A DNA stretch of 64,000 nt from Arthrobacter sp. ok362 (GCF_900102785.1 NZ_FNGC01000017.1:26940-90939); one strand, 5' to 3'. Positions 1 through 8,951 are shown, counted from the stretch's first letter. The notes: generated from the sequence alone by a model not told the origin. A program made the numbers and translations.

Positions 1-726
1 AACCCACGGGGTGTCGTCCACAACGCTGGCGCCGTCCCCGCGTCCGAGCTCCGCGTACCAAGGACCCATCCTGGGGCCGAACTCCGGGACCAGGTCTTGG
101 GGGTCGGATGCGGCGAGCTCGGCGACTGTGTTGATGCCGAGTTTGGCCAGCCGGCCCGACACTTTGGTTCCGACGCCCCACAGGTCCTTGGTGGGCCGAC
201 TGCCCATGACGTCGAGCCAGTTCCCGGAAGTGAGACGGAAGACGCCGGCCGGCTTGCCGAAACCGGTGGCGACCTTGGCTCGGACCAGGGTGTCGCCGAT
301 GCCCACGCTGCAATGCAGCTGTGTTCGCTCCAGGACAGCGGCCTGCACCTGCCGGGCGTAGGCTTCCGGATCCTCTGTCTCAATGCCTACAAAGGCTTCA
401 TCCCAACCCAGCACCTGCACGGTGGCGCCGGGCTGCGCCCGAAGGATAGCCATCACCGTCTCAGACGCCGCGAGGTAAGCCTCCTGATCGACGGGCAGGA
501 TCACAGCGTCGGGCACTTTCCGGGCCGCAATGCGCAAGGGCATTCCGGAACCCACTCCGAACGCCCTGGCTTCGTAGGATGCGGTCGCCACCACAGCTCG
601 TTCCGTGGGGTCGCCCCGACCGCCCACAATGATCGGCTTGCCCGCAAGCTCCGGGCGCCGGAGCACTTCGACCGCCGCGATGAACTGGTCGAGATCGACG
701 TGCAGCACCCACCGGATTCCGCTCAC
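1..726 (-). CDS. dinB: DNA polymerase IV (Y-family), C-terminus beyond window
   Basis: This is the first 242 codons of a Y-family translesion polymerase, read leftwards and running off the window edge. It begins at a GTG with the peptide MSGIRWVLHVDLDQF. The family's first catalytic aspartate is D11, and the second acidic pair is D109/E110 in GWDEAF. A helix-hairpin-helix region follows at about residues 178-204 (DLWGVGTKVSGRLAKLGI). The order palm, fingers, thumb is normal for DinB. The family copies damaged DNA with low fidelity. The gene stands alone here and no LexA-like box could be identified upstream. About 100-150 further residues, including the little finger, should lie outside the window. 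Confidence 0.93.
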   Translation of the reverse strand, partial: MSGIRWVLHVDLDQFIAAVEVLRRPELAGKPIIVGGRGDPTERAVVATASYEARAFGVGSGMPLRIAARKVPDAVILPVDQEAYLAASETVMAILRAQPGATVQVLGWDEAFVGIETEDPEAYARQVQAAVLERTQLHCSVGIGDTLVRAKVATGFGKPAGVFRLTSGNWLDVMGSRPTKDLWGVGTKVSGRLAKLGINTVAELAASDPQDLVPEFGPRMGPWYAELGRGDGASVVDDTPWV

Positions 727-1275
727 GCCACCAGTCTGCCCTAAACATCCCCGGCAAGCATCGGCACTCCACCGAGCTTGGCGGCGCAGCCTGCGGCCTC
801 CTGACCTTGCCGGGGCCAAAATCGTTCCGCTCAGGGTTCCTCAAGCGGAACGCCGGGCAATGGCCTCGCTGTCTTGGAGCGCTAAGGAATTTGGTGAGCG
901 ATGGTGTGGGCGAGTCGGTGGACTTGCTCTTAGGATCCGTCAGTTCGGCCTGCGTTGCACAAAAACGGAACCCTCTACCAGGCAAAGACTCCCCAGGCCG
1001 GTTGACGAAAAGCATAGGGACACCCCCCGCACATCTTCTTCGATGAGGACGAAGATAACTACCAGCGCGTCGACAACGCGTGGGCCGTTGACTGCGGCCG
1101 GGCAACACCGTGTTCGCAGCAGCACCAACCGCAAGACTTAGTGCACGACACTCGTGTGGCCGGTGCGTTAGGTCATCCTGCGCGGGTGAGGCGCCACGCC
1201 GCACCGGGGGCACAGGATGGGACTGCGGCGGTCCGTCGGATTGCCTGTACCCAATGAGAAGCGGAGGTCATCAGT
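727..1275. other. Intergenic stretch without a recognisable gene
   Basis: These 549 bases lie between the divergently read dinB and DUF6325 genes. Open frames here give low-complexity Arg/Ser-rich translations that match no family I recognise. No tRNA, repeat or clear palindrome was found. The promoters for both flanking genes must lie here, but I could not identify convincing -35/-10 pairs. Confidence 0.5.
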
Positions 1276-1746
1276 ATGGCTGAGACACTGGATGAACTAG
1301 GGCCGGTGGACTGGCTCGTCGTGGAGTTCCCCGGGCCCGACTTCGGTAAGGGCCAAATCGCCCCGTTCCTGGAAGACCTGGTCAAGCGTGACCTCATCAG
1401 GGTGCTCGACATGGTCTTCCTGAGGAAGACCGAGGATGGCACGCTCGAGACGGCCGAAATCTCCGACCTCGACCCGAGCGAGCTCGGCGAGGTGCGCATG
1501 GCCGAGGCCGACCTGGCCATGGTGCTCTCCGAGCAGGACGTCTTTGACCTGGCCGAGACGATCAAGCCCGGCCACTCCGCAGCGGTGCTCGTCTGGGAGA
1601 ACCAGTGGGCGGCCCCGTTCGGCGCGGCCGTCCGCAAGGCCGGCGGCCAGCTCGTGGCCAGCGGCCGGATCCCGACCCAGGCCGTCATCGCCGCCTTCGA
1701 GGCCGACGCCGAAGCCCAGCCCGAAGAAGCAAAGGAAGGAGCCTGA
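1276..1746 (+). CDS. DUF6325 family protein
   Basis: This 156-residue protein begins MAETLDELGPVDWLVVEFPG. It contains the pattern FGKGQIAPFLEDLVKRDLIR followed by VLDMVFLRKTEDG, which I associate with the actinobacterial DUF6325 family of unknown function. It is acidic and has no signal peptide or membrane segment. The middle (residues 95-130) has a conserved-looking AVLVWENQWAAPFGAAVRKAGG stretch. The start has a good GGAGG ribosome site eight bases upstream. The next gene starts one base after its stop, so the two are almost certainly co-translated. Function is not known; DUF6325 genes are often next to small SHOCT or membrane proteins, as here. Confidence 0.8.
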   Translation: MAETLDELGPVDWLVVEFPGPDFGKGQIAPFLEDLVKRDLIRVLDMVFLRKTEDGTLETAEISDLDPSELGEVRMAEADLAMVLSEQDVFDLAETIKPGHSAAVLVWENQWAAPFGAAVRKAGGQLVASGRIPTQAVIAAFEADAEAQPEEAKEGA

Positions 1747-1747
1747 C

Positions 1748-1906
1748 ATGCCACTGGCAGCACGACGCAGGCGCAGAACCGCCGCCGCCGTCGGCGGGGC
1801 CGTTGTCGTCGCCCACGGGATAAACCGACGCGGCGACCGGCGTGATGACCGGCGGGACGACCGCGGCGACGACCGCGACGACCGCCGCGACGACCGCCGC
1901 GACTAA
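1748..1906 (+). CDS. Small membrane-type protein with Arg-Asp repeat tail
   Basis: This 52-residue protein starts one base after the DUF6325 stop, with AAGGAAGGAG as ribosome site inside the end of the upstream gene. An Arg-rich head (RRRRR) is followed by a short hydrophobic stretch (AAAVGGAVVVAHGI, residues 12-25). The tail, about residues 27-52, is built almost wholly of R and D in units such as RRDD and RGDD. The tail DNA is a matching near-tandem repeat of gcgacgaccg-like units, so its length probably varies between strains. The layout resembles the small SHOCT-type partner usually found beside DUF6325, but the SHOCT motif itself is missing. Function unknown. Confidence 0.6.
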   Translation: MPLAARRRRRTAAAVGGAVVVAHGINRRGDRRDDRRDDRGDDRDDRRDDRRD

Positions 1907-1925
1907 CACAGCCGGCTCCCGGTTC

Positions 1926-1972
1926 CTCAGGGGTGCGCATGACCCTTCTGGGTAGTCATGCGCACCCCTGAG
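1926..1972 (+). terminator. Perfect 18-bp stem-loop after the DUF6325 pair
   Basis: An 18-base perfect inverted repeat (arms 1926-1943 and 1955-1972, 11-base loop) lies 20 bases after the small protein's stop. It has no T-run, as is common in actinobacteria. It is likely a terminator for the upstream pair. Confidence 0.7.
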
Positions 1973-2165
1973 CATGACAACCTGATTCAAGACGATGACG
2001 GCTGGCCCGGGCCCGCTTGTAGCGTGAACGTTCGTGGCGGCAAATAGTCCGCGGACACGGGCCATAGAACACAACAAGCCGGGACTGCCCCGCCGGTTGC
2101 TGGACTGGGTTCGTCGTGCACAGCGACCCATACACGTGGGGGCAGCTAGGCTGGTTCGTTCGGTC

Positions 2166-2546
2166 TTACTGCTGCGCCATCAGTCGGGCTATATCGGCGT
2201 CGTTGTGGCGGATCAGCTCGCCCGACACCTCGACTGTGACGGAGTGGATCGTGCCCGTGAACTTGAACGGCGGCTGATAGCTGTTGGTTGCCGGCGCGCC
2301 AAAGTCGTAACCGCAGCTGGGGCCCTCGAGCTCGAAGAGTAGCGGCGTGGTGTACGGGAAGTCTGCGTTTCCCACGAGTCTGCCGTCGATGTAGAGCTGG
2401 GCACGACCGGGTGTTCCTTTGCCCGCCTTGAGGTCAGGCTGACCAGTGGGCTCGAACTCGTAGCGAACGGCATGCCGTCCCGGAAGCAGCGGTTCGGAAC
2501 TGCCATGGTCCGGTCGTGGCTGTCCGCTTCGGCGGTCGCGAACGCC
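2166..2546 (-). pseudogene. Arylsulfatase, C-terminal fragment
   Basis: The frame read leftwards from 2546 to the stop at 2166 contains PLLPGRHAVRYEFEPTG, then AQLYIDGRLVGNADFPYT, then VSGELIRHNDADIARLMAQQ. These are recognisable blocks of the C-terminal beta domain of actinobacterial arylsulfatases. Homology starts near 2500, and an in-frame TGA at 2549 closes the frame upstream. The catalytic sulfatase domain (the CxPxR formylglycine site) is absent from the window. Sequence further upstream (to about 2716) opens in another frame as GLIYCSDVFPAVAGVDSGLE, which I could not place. This is the decayed 3' end of a gene lost by deletion or recombination. Confidence 0.7.
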
Positions 2547-2719
2547 TCAAGTCCACTGTCGACGCCGGCCACGGCAGGGAAGACGTCGCTGCAGTATATG
2601 AGACCGGGCGGTAGGCACCGGAGAAGGATTCCGACCTTGTTCTGACGCCCGGTCGGGGCACACCCAACCGGACGATCAATAACACTCCCCCACACCTCGG
2701 CCATGGGAGTCCTCATCTC

Positions 2720-3153
2720 AAATTGGGCAAGAGAAGAGTGTAAGCACGCAAAGAAGGATCGGGAAAGGCCCGGAAGACGGCCGGTGTTGAGAGTCGTCTG
2801 CGGCAGTCTTTCCCCTGAGGTTGGATAGTTTCGTACCGTGCCTGGTCCGGGTCGCTGGTTGCGGGCGTTCTAATCATGTCGTTTTCCTCCGGTTCATCCG
2901 GTATGCAAGGGCACGGCCCCGCGCATCGATCGACCGGCGGACAAGACAGTGAAGAGCACCTTTGGCGCAGGCTCTCCTTAGGTCACTCCGGCGGCAAGGC
3001 GAAGCGCCTCACCGGGTACTCCCTGGGGACTGACAGATCCGGGGAAAGACAACAGTCGTCGATCGAAGTGAGAGTCAACAACCCGGCACCCGGCGCCAGC
3101 ATCCTGTCGCGTCCATCACTGTGCGAGTCAAGGACCCCCGGGAATACCGGTAT
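2720..3153. other. Intergenic, no supported gene
   Basis: No frame in this stretch resembles a known family. A short sequence at about 2872-2900 resembles the ribosome site region in front of the NmrA-like gene (gttttcctccgg versus gttttcctctgg), so it may be a remnant of a duplicated 5' end, but the reading frame behind it is not convincing. Confidence 0.4.
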
Positions 3154-3196
3154 GGACAGTCTCACTGTCCGAATGCACCACCGTCCCCGACGGTGG
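3154..3196 (-). terminator. Two tandem hairpins downstream of the NmrA-like gene
   Basis: Two adjacent perfect inverted repeats occur 25-70 bases past the stop of the leftward NmrA-like gene. They are ggacagt/actgtcc (3154-3160 and 3164-3170) and ccaccgtc/gacggtgg (3178-3185 and 3189-3196), each with a three-base loop. Neither has a U-tract. They probably end transcription of that gene. Confidence 0.5.
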
Positions 3197-3221
3197 ACGT
3201 CCCGTCTTTCCCTGTAGCTGG

Positions 3222-4106
3222 TCACGCGCCCGGGTGCCAGTTTGAGGAGGCCAGCCAGGCGTGGAGGTCGAGGGCGTCGGGTACGAGTGCGCGGGTCGCC
3301 TCGAAGTCGGCCTGGTAGGCGGGCGTTTCGGCGAACCAGCGGAACATTTCGGCCATGTCGCCGAAAGAGGCGATTGCCTCGAGCGGCAGGGCCTCGTACC
3401 GCGCGGGAAGGCCCGCGTGCGCGCCGATGGCCTTCGCGATCTGCGAGCCGGTGAGCGTGTCACCGGCGATCTCCACACTGCTGCCCTCGACCGCGGTTCC
3501 GCCGAGCAGGATGGCCGCAGCGGCCCGGCCGATGTCGCGCACGGCGACCATCTGCAGCGGGATGTTGTCGGGAAGCGCCATCCGGACGACCACCTGGCCG
3601 TTCTCGACGCTCGTCATGAATCCGGACAGGTTATCCATGAAGAGAACGGGACGGAGGAAGGTGTGATGGATGCCCAGAGTTTCGATGTGCTCTTCGACGC
3701 GGCGTTTGCTCTCGAAGTGCGGAACGCCCGATTTGCGCTCGGCGCCACCGACGGAGCTGAACACGAGGTGCGGGACACCCGCGCGAGCCGCGGCGTCGGC
3801 GCTCGCGATCCCGGTCGCCGCCTCCTGCTCGGTGCCGCCCGGGAACGGGGTGGTCATCGCGAACGCGGCATCCACCCCGTCAAACAGAACGCCGAGCGAC
3901 GCCGGGTCGGTAAGGTCGCCGACCGTCAGCTCGACTCCCCGATCCGCCAGCGCCCGCGCGGCCGGTTTGTCTGGATCACGAACGAGGGCACGCACCCGCG
4001 CACCCTGCGTCAGGAGCGCGTCGATGACGGAGCCGCCCTGATTACCCGTCCCGCCGACGACTGCGATCAAAGGTGCGCCAGTGGATGGTGTAAAACTTGT
4101 CGACAT
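3222..4106 (-). CDS. NmrA-like NAD(P)-binding protein
   Basis: This 294-residue protein begins MSTSFTPSTGAPLIAVVGGTGNQGG, with the dinucleotide-binding GGTGNQGG at residues 18-25. It continues with NmrA-family blocks: VRALVRDPDKPAARALADRG, GVPHLVFSSVGGAERK, and HTFLRPVLFMDNLSGF. The NmrA/HSCARG group comprises atypical SDRs that sense the NAD(P)(H) redox state or act as reductases. An upstream in-frame start exists, but the chosen ATG has GAGGAAAA six bases ahead. The gene is divergent from a MarR regulator 50 bases away, which probably controls it. Confidence 0.85.
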   Translation of the reverse strand: MSTSFTPSTGAPLIAVVGGTGNQGGSVIDALLTQGARVRALVRDPDKPAARALADRGVELTVGDLTDPASLGVLFDGVDAAFAMTTPFPGGTEQEAATGIASADAAARAGVPHLVFSSVGGAERKSGVPHFESKRRVEEHIETLGIHHTFLRPVLFMDNLSGFMTSVENGQVVVRMALPDNIPLQMVAVRDIGRAAAAILLGGTAVEGSSVEIAGDTLTGSQIAKAIGAHAGLPARYEALPLEAIASFGDMAEMFRWFAETPAYQADFEATRALVPDALDLHAWLASSNWHPGA

Positions 4107-4156
4107 GATGTTTTCCTCTGGACTCGTCGGACAACAATGAGAACGGAAGCCGGCTA

Positions 4157-4651
4157 ATGAATATTCCGAAGGCGCCCACAAACGGAAGGCCCGCCGACTT
4201 CACTGCGGAGGTCGACGGGGTTATTGGCCCACTGATTCCGACCCTCGCGCGTGCGCATCGGGCGATGTCGCAGGAACTGCTCCGGGGCACGGGCCTTAGC
4301 GCCGGCCAGGAGTTGCTGGTCATGCGTCTCTTTGATCGGCCTGCGCAGTCGCAGGCCAGCCTCACCCGATGGTTGGGTGTAGAGCCGCCGACGACGGCGA
4401 AGATGCTCGCCCGCATGGAGAAAGCAGGCTTCGTGGAGCGAGCACGGTCCGTAACTGATCGCCGTCTCATCCTGGTCACACTGACCTCGGCGGGACGGGC
4501 CCTTCATCGACGCGTCTCAACGATCTGGGAAGACCCCGAACGGGTCACGACGGCTGACCTCACGGATGCCGAGATACAGGAACTGGAGCGCCTCCTGCGC
4601 CGGCTGATTGCGAACCTCCTCACCGACCACGAGGCACCCACTGGCCGCTAG
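4157..4651 (+). CDS. MarR family transcriptional regulator
   Basis: This 164-residue protein has the MarR winged-helix core at about residues 45-115. It includes LSAGQELLVMRLFDRPAQSQ, the recognition helix region VEPPTTAKMLARMEKAGFVE and the wing VTDRRLILVTLTSAGR. MarR proteins are dimeric repressors released by small phenolic or oxidising ligands. It is transcribed away from the NmrA-like gene with a 50-base shared promoter region, the usual layout for local control. I did not find a clean palindrome in that gap. The C-terminal helix (EIQELERLLRRLIANLL) is the normal dimerisation helix. Confidence 0.88.
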   Translation: MNIPKAPTNGRPADFTAEVDGVIGPLIPTLARAHRAMSQELLRGTGLSAGQELLVMRLFDRPAQSQASLTRWLGVEPPTTAKMLARMEKAGFVERARSVTDRRLILVTLTSAGRALHRRVSTIWEDPERVTTADLTDAEIQELERLLRRLIANLLTDHEAPTGR

Positions 4652-5129
4652 CCATCCGACCGAAGACGAGTGCCCCAATTCCTGAATGCGAGATGAAGCC
4701 CTGAGCTAGGGCAGAGGGCGGTATCCACGAATCTGACGGCAGTTCGTCGCGATGCACTTTGACGCGGATCAAGTTAGACGCCCGACTCGAGGTGCTGCGG
4801 ACACGGATCGCACGTTGTGCGCCGAGAGCGGACTGCCCGCGCGAGTCGACCCTTCCGGGCCCATTGAGCTGCTCAGGCTTCGGGGGCTGAATCGATGGTG
4901 CTGGTGGTTGATAGTGACCATGTTCGTTCCGCAATCAGGCTTAGAGCCATCACTGAATGCTTCGTGGACGGGGCCGGAGTGAGCCGCGGCCACACGGGCA
5001 CCCGCTGAGTAGGACTATTCGCTACGGCTGCAGGGAGATCGTGCGCGCCGCCGGGGAGCAGTGCGGACGCCTCTGCCAAGATGACGTCCCACGTTATGTG
5101 GTTCCCGGTCGGCGCAATGCCCAGAGCTA
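4652..5129. other. Intergenic, no supported gene
   Basis: This 478-base gap separates marR from the 3' end of the GH15 gene. Short frames on both strands have unfavourable codon use and no family match. Nothing else was recognised. Confidence 0.4.
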
Positions 5130-7061
5130 TCAGGTGTGGCGGTGTGCCGGGGCGAACTGCGCCGTGCGGTTGGTTTCTTCGGCGCGGATGAGGTGCACGA
5201 GCGCGTTGATGAGGGCCAGGTGGGTGAACGCCTGTGGGAAGTTGCCGAGGTGACGGCCGCTCACCGGATCGAGCTCCTCAGCGTAGAGGCCCAAGGGACT
5301 GGCGAGGGACAGCAGACGTTCGCACAGTGCCTTGGCGCGGACCAGTTCTCCGATCTCGACAAGGGCTGAGACGAGCCAGAACGAGCAGGTCGTGAAGGTC
5401 CCCTCCTCGCCGGTGAGTCCGTCCTCGGTCTGCTCGGGGCGGTAGCGCAAGACGAGCCCGTCCCGGGTGAGTTCATCGGCGATGGCCAGTACGGTGGCGC
5501 GCACGCGTGGGTCATTGGCGGGCAGGAACCGGACGAGTGGGACAAGGAGAAGCGAGGCATCGAGGTTCGTCGTGCCGTACGACTGGACGAACACAGCGCG
5601 GTCGTCAACACCGTTGCGGCAGATGTCCTCATGGATCTCCTCGGCGATGGTTTCCCACTTCCGGGCGTAATCAGCCTGACCGTGCAGGCGGGCCAGCCTG
5701 GCGCCCCGGTCCAGGGCGACCCAGCACATGAGCTTTGAGGAGGTGAAGTGCTTCGGTTCGCCTCGGACCTCCCAGATGCCGTGGTCGGGGTCCCGCCAGT
5801 GGGCGGCGGCCTGCTCGACCTGGCGGAGCAGGACGGGCCAGAGCGGTTCGGGGAGCTGGTCACGGGATTTGGCGTGGAGGTAGACGGAGTCCAGCATGGT
5901 GCCCCAGACGTCGAGCTGCCGCTGGTGGGCGGCAGCGTTGCCGATCCGGACGGGGCGGGCGCCGTCGTAGCCGTCGAGCCCATCGACTGTAACCTCGGGA
6001 AGGTCCCTTTCGCCGTCGATGCCGTACATGATCTGCAGGTCGTCCTCGGCTGCGACGTCGCGGATGAAGGCAAAGAAGTCGTCGGCTTCCCGGTCCAGGC
6101 CGAGGGTGTAGAGGGCCCATAGCGCGAACGTCGAATCGCGCACCCACGTATACCGGTAGTCCCAGTTCCGCTCTCCCCCGGGCGTCTCGGGCAGCGACGT
6201 GGTGGGCGCCGCGAGCAGAGCTCCGGTCGGCGCGTAGGTGAGGCCCTTCAACGTCAGCGCGCTGCGCTGCAGCGCCTCCCGCCACGGGTGGTCGGGGAAC
6301 TCGCCCCCGGTGATCCATTGCCTCCAGAACTCGGTGGTCTGCCACTGCTTGCGCGTGGCTTCCTCCCAAGTCCGCGGTGGAGGCAGCGATCCCCAGGAGA
6401 ACGCGATGAAAGCCTGCTCGCCCTCGGTCATCCGGCTGCGGATGACCACGATGGAGTCCTCGATGCCCAGACGGCGGTCGGTAGTCAGACGCAGCACCGG
6501 ATCCCCTTCCTCGCCGCTGACGGTCACCACCTCACCGTATCCGGGACCGGAGAACTCCCACCGCGCCCGGCGCCGGCCGTAACCGAAGACGGGCTCGCAC
6601 AGCACGGACAGCTCAACTGCACCGTTGACGCACCGGACGGTGCGCAGCAGGCAATGCTCAGCCTCGTAGTTCATCGGCGGGCGCCGGTATCGGCCGGCCC
6701 GCTCTTCCGTGTGGTGCCACGGACCCATCACGAGGGCATCTCTCACGATCAGCCATCCCGTCCTGGTCTGCCAGGTGGTCTCCAGGATCAAGCTGCCGGG
6801 GAGATAGCGGCGCGCGGTGGGCTCCCGGACGCCGTATGGCGCCACCTTGAAGCCACCCGCGGCGCGGTCGAGCATTGTGGAGAACACGCTCGGTGAGTCA
6901 GGACGCGGCAGGCACATCCACTCCACCTGCCCGCTCGACGCGATCAAGCAGTTGGCCTCACAGTCGGACAAAAACCCATAGTCGGCTATCGGCGGGTACG
7001 GGCTCGTGCCTGCCCCAGGCCGCCGCCTCCCCTGAGCCCCTGATCCGGCGTCGATCCTCAC
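5130..7061 (-). CDS. Glycoside hydrolase family 15 protein (trehalase/glucoamylase-like)
   Basis: This is a cytoplasmic GH15 enzyme of about 643 residues. Near the N-terminus it has YPPIADYGFLSDCEANCLIA, then WMCLPRPDSPSVF, the usual opening of the bacterial GH15 trehalase/glucoamylase group. The (alpha/alpha)6 catalytic barrel shows ERNWDYRYTWVRDSTFALWA, HFTSSKLMCWVALDRGARLA and EEGTFTTCSFWLVSALVEIG. No signal peptide is present. The family hydrolyses alpha-glucosidic bonds; mycobacterial members are trehalases, so trehalose is a reasonable guess. The frame extends to a TTG at 7118, but the GTG at 7061 is preceded by CATACT then six bases, fitting a leaderless transcript. The gene is divergent from an alpha/beta hydrolase. 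Confidence 0.88.
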   Translation of the reverse strand: MRIDAGSGAQGRRRPGAGTSPYPPIADYGFLSDCEANCLIASSGQVEWMCLPRPDSPSVFSTMLDRAAGGFKVAPYGVREPTARRYLPGSLILETTWQTRTGWLIVRDALVMGPWHHTEERAGRYRRPPMNYEAEHCLLRTVRCVNGAVELSVLCEPVFGYGRRRARWEFSGPGYGEVVTVSGEEGDPVLRLTTDRRLGIEDSIVVIRSRMTEGEQAFIAFSWGSLPPPRTWEEATRKQWQTTEFWRQWITGGEFPDHPWREALQRSALTLKGLTYAPTGALLAAPTTSLPETPGGERNWDYRYTWVRDSTFALWALYTLGLDREADDFFAFIRDVAAEDDLQIMYGIDGERDLPEVTVDGLDGYDGARPVRIGNAAAHQRQLDVWGTMLDSVYLHAKSRDQLPEPLWPVLLRQVEQAAAHWRDPDHGIWEVRGEPKHFTSSKLMCWVALDRGARLARLHGQADYARKWETIAEEIHEDICRNGVDDRAVFVQSYGTTNLDASLLLVPLVRFLPANDPRVRATVLAIADELTRDGLVLRYRPEQTEDGLTGEEGTFTTCSFWLVSALVEIGELVRAKALCERLLSLASPLGLYAEELDPVSGRHLGNFPQAFTHLALINALVHLIRAEETNRTAQFAPAHRHT

Positions 7062-7248
7062 TACCCCAGTATGCTCGCCCAGACTGGAAGCGGGAACGGG
7101 CTCCCCTGCCCACAGCAACTGCTGCCCTGCGCTGGTTCACCGTCAGTCCCGTCCCTCAAGGATGTCCGCGGCCACCTCTTCCCGGACCTTTCCCGTGAGG
7201 CAGCGTGTCCGGCCACGCGGACCCTTCGGCATGAGTCAACTCGAAGCC

Positions 7249-7298
7249 TTGACACTACTGGAGCGATGGGTCTAGAACTACTGGAGCGGTCGCTCCAG
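7249..7298 (+). promoter_or_regulatory. Promoter with palindromic operator for the alpha/beta hydrolase
   Basis: A TTGACA hexamer lies at 7249-7254. About 18 bases later is TAGAAC (7273-7278), a plausible weak -10. A perfect 8-base inverted repeat, ctggagcg/cgctccag, sits just downstream (7281-7288 and 7291-7298). A second copy of the left arm within actactggagcg lies at 7254-7265 inside the promoter spacer. This looks like a repressor site plus an extra half site, about 65 bases before the hydrolase start. No regulator gene adjoins it. Confidence 0.6.
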
Positions 7299-7364
7299 AC
7301 AGCGTGGCGGGACAGAACAGGTGGGCGATCCGGCCGATAGCGGTTCAACGAAGAGAGTCCTCAG

Positions 7365-8213
7365 ATGGGTGCCGGGGCGGTGTCGACGATCAGCACGTAC
7401 TTCCGGGTCTGTGACGGGGTGCGGGTGAGGTTCGCGGACAACAAGGCAGACTCGGACATCACCATGCTGCTGCTGGCGCCGTGGCCGGAAAGCCTTTGGG
7501 CCTTCCGCCGCATCTGGAACCGCGTCACGGCAGTCGGGCGGGTGGTCGCCATCGATATGCCGGGATTCGGCCACTCAGACGGGCGCCCGGACTTGATCGC
7601 CCCGGACGGCTCCGGAGCGTTCCTGGCCCGTCTGATCGATGAATGGGGCCTGGGAGTTGCGCACGTCGTGGGCCCGGACGTTGGCACGGCCGCGGCACTT
7701 TTCCTTGCCGCGGAGGCTCCGGAACGGGTCACGAGCCTGACCATCGGCGGCGGCGCGGTCCGCTTTCCGATCGACGCGGGCGGCGCGCTCAAGGAGATCA
7801 TCGAAGCGCCGACTCTGGATGACGTGCGCGCTCTCGACGCCAGAACGAATATCGGCTACGCGGTCGAGCCGGTCGCCCCGCGCGTCAGCGAGCCGGAGGT
7901 CCACGAGGACTACGTCAGCGCCTACGACCTCGGGCGCTTCGCAGAGTCGGCGCGGTTTGTGCGGACCTACCCCGAGCAGAACCCGGTGCTGCACGATCTG
8001 CTGCCGTCGATCACCACGCCGACCCAGATCGTGGCGGGCCGCCGCGATGACCTCGTGCCGTGGTCGAACAGCGAGTACCTAGACGATCTGCTCCCCAACA
8101 GCGAGATGCGTCCTCTCGACGCCGGCCACTTCGCGTGGGAAGAAGCAGCGGAGGAATACGGCCGACTGGTCGCTGACTGGGTCAGCGGCGGGTATCGACG
8201 CGTCGCGGACTAG
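7365..8213 (+). CDS. Alpha/beta hydrolase with aspartate nucleophile
   Basis: This 282-residue protein has the alpha/beta-hydrolase core. The oxyanion-side strand reads MLLLAPWPESLWAFRRIW. The VVAIDMPGFGHSDGRP motif is at about residues 60-74. The nucleophile elbow VVGPDVGT places Asp105 where serine hydrolases carry Ser. Acid residues D228/D229 (AGRRDDLVPW) and H255 (DAGHFAWEE) complete the triad. An Asp nucleophile is the hallmark of epoxide hydrolases and haloalkane dehalogenases, so hydrolysis through a covalent alkyl-enzyme ester is likely. The substrate is unknown. The dehalogenase halide-binding Trp next to the nucleophile (HDWG) is absent, which argues against dehalogenation. The gene is monocistronic with its own promoter and operator. 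Confidence 0.85.
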   Translation: MGAGAVSTISTYFRVCDGVRVRFADNKADSDITMLLLAPWPESLWAFRRIWNRVTAVGRVVAIDMPGFGHSDGRPDLIAPDGSGAFLARLIDEWGLGVAHVVGPDVGTAAALFLAAEAPERVTSLTIGGGAVRFPIDAGGALKEIIEAPTLDDVRALDARTNIGYAVEPVAPRVSEPEVHEDYVSAYDLGRFAESARFVRTYPEQNPVLHDLLPSITTPTQIVAGRRDDLVPWSNSEYLDDLLPNSEMRPLDAGHFAWEEAAEEYGRLVADWVSGGYRRVAD

Positions 8214-8283
8214 GCGGCCGACCGCACCGCAGTTCCTCACCCTGACCGTTACCGATCATTACCCAGCGTCTGCTCTGGCACGA

Positions 8284-8925
8284 CTAGAACCCCAGGGCCT
8301 CATCGCAGAGGACGACGGTGATGCGGCCGGGGACCCACTCACGATTGATGATGAGAACTTTGTTCACGCCGCTGTGCACGCCGTACGCCGCCTGGGCCCG
8401 CGCGTCCTCCAGCGGGAAGGCGTATTCATCGACGCGGCGCAGTGCGTCCTCAAGGCCGGGAACGATTTTCTGCGTCCCAACCACGAGGATGACCTTCCCG
8501 GCGCCCGATGCATACGGGCCGATTTGGCTGCCGCTCGCGGACGCTACAACCAGCGACCCGGTCTCGGTGATGGCGTGGACACTGCCGAGCATGACCTCGG
8601 GCGACGCGCTGAGGCGGCGGATCTCGTCGGCCTGCGTCGCGCGGTCCATGCTGTGGAGCCGGGGCCGGAGCGGCTCGTATCGGCCGGACCTCTCTATCGC
8701 CTCGGTGATGCCCGCCGCCTCGAGCGAGGCCGATGCGCCTTGATGTACTTGCGACCCCGCCGGGATGAGATCCAGGACCACGCGTTTGGCTTCTGCGCCG
8801 TTAGGGGCCCGAAGGACGGTGATCCCGTTCGCTTCCAGCGCGGCTGCAGTTCGCGCCACGCGGTCCTCCTCGGCCGGGGCTGAAAATTCACGACTCAGTG
8901 TCCTGTTGGGCTGTTCTTCACTCAT
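8284..8925 (-). CDS. LUD domain protein (LutC/YkgG-like)
   Basis: This 213-residue protein starts at MSEEQPNRTLSREFSAPAEE; an upstream in-frame start is less likely. It carries the LUD-domain blocks VHQGASASLEAAGITEAIE, VMLGSVHAITETGSLVVASA and VILVVGTQKIVPGLEDALRR, and ends in EWVPGRITVVLCDEALGF. LUD proteins include the lactate-oxidation subunits LutB/LutC and many stand-alone proteins of unclear role. No LutA or LutB partner is nearby, so a lactate-oxidase role cannot be claimed. It is divergent from a MarR regulator, with a palindromic operator between them. Confidence 0.85.
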   Translation of the reverse strand: MSEEQPNRTLSREFSAPAEEDRVARTAAALEANGITVLRAPNGAEAKRVVLDLIPAGSQVHQGASASLEAAGITEAIERSGRYEPLRPRLHSMDRATQADEIRRLSASPEVMLGSVHAITETGSLVVASASGSQIGPYASGAGKVILVVGTQKIVPGLEDALRRVDEYAFPLEDARAQAAYGVHSGVNKVLIINREWVPGRITVVLCDEALGF

Positions 8926-8951
8926 GAGACGGTCCTCATCGCCGCTCTGAT

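Noticed and set aside
1861..1903. A CRISPR-like or satellite repeat
   Set aside because: The near-tandem gcgacgaccg units are the coding DNA of the Arg-Asp tail; there are no spacers.
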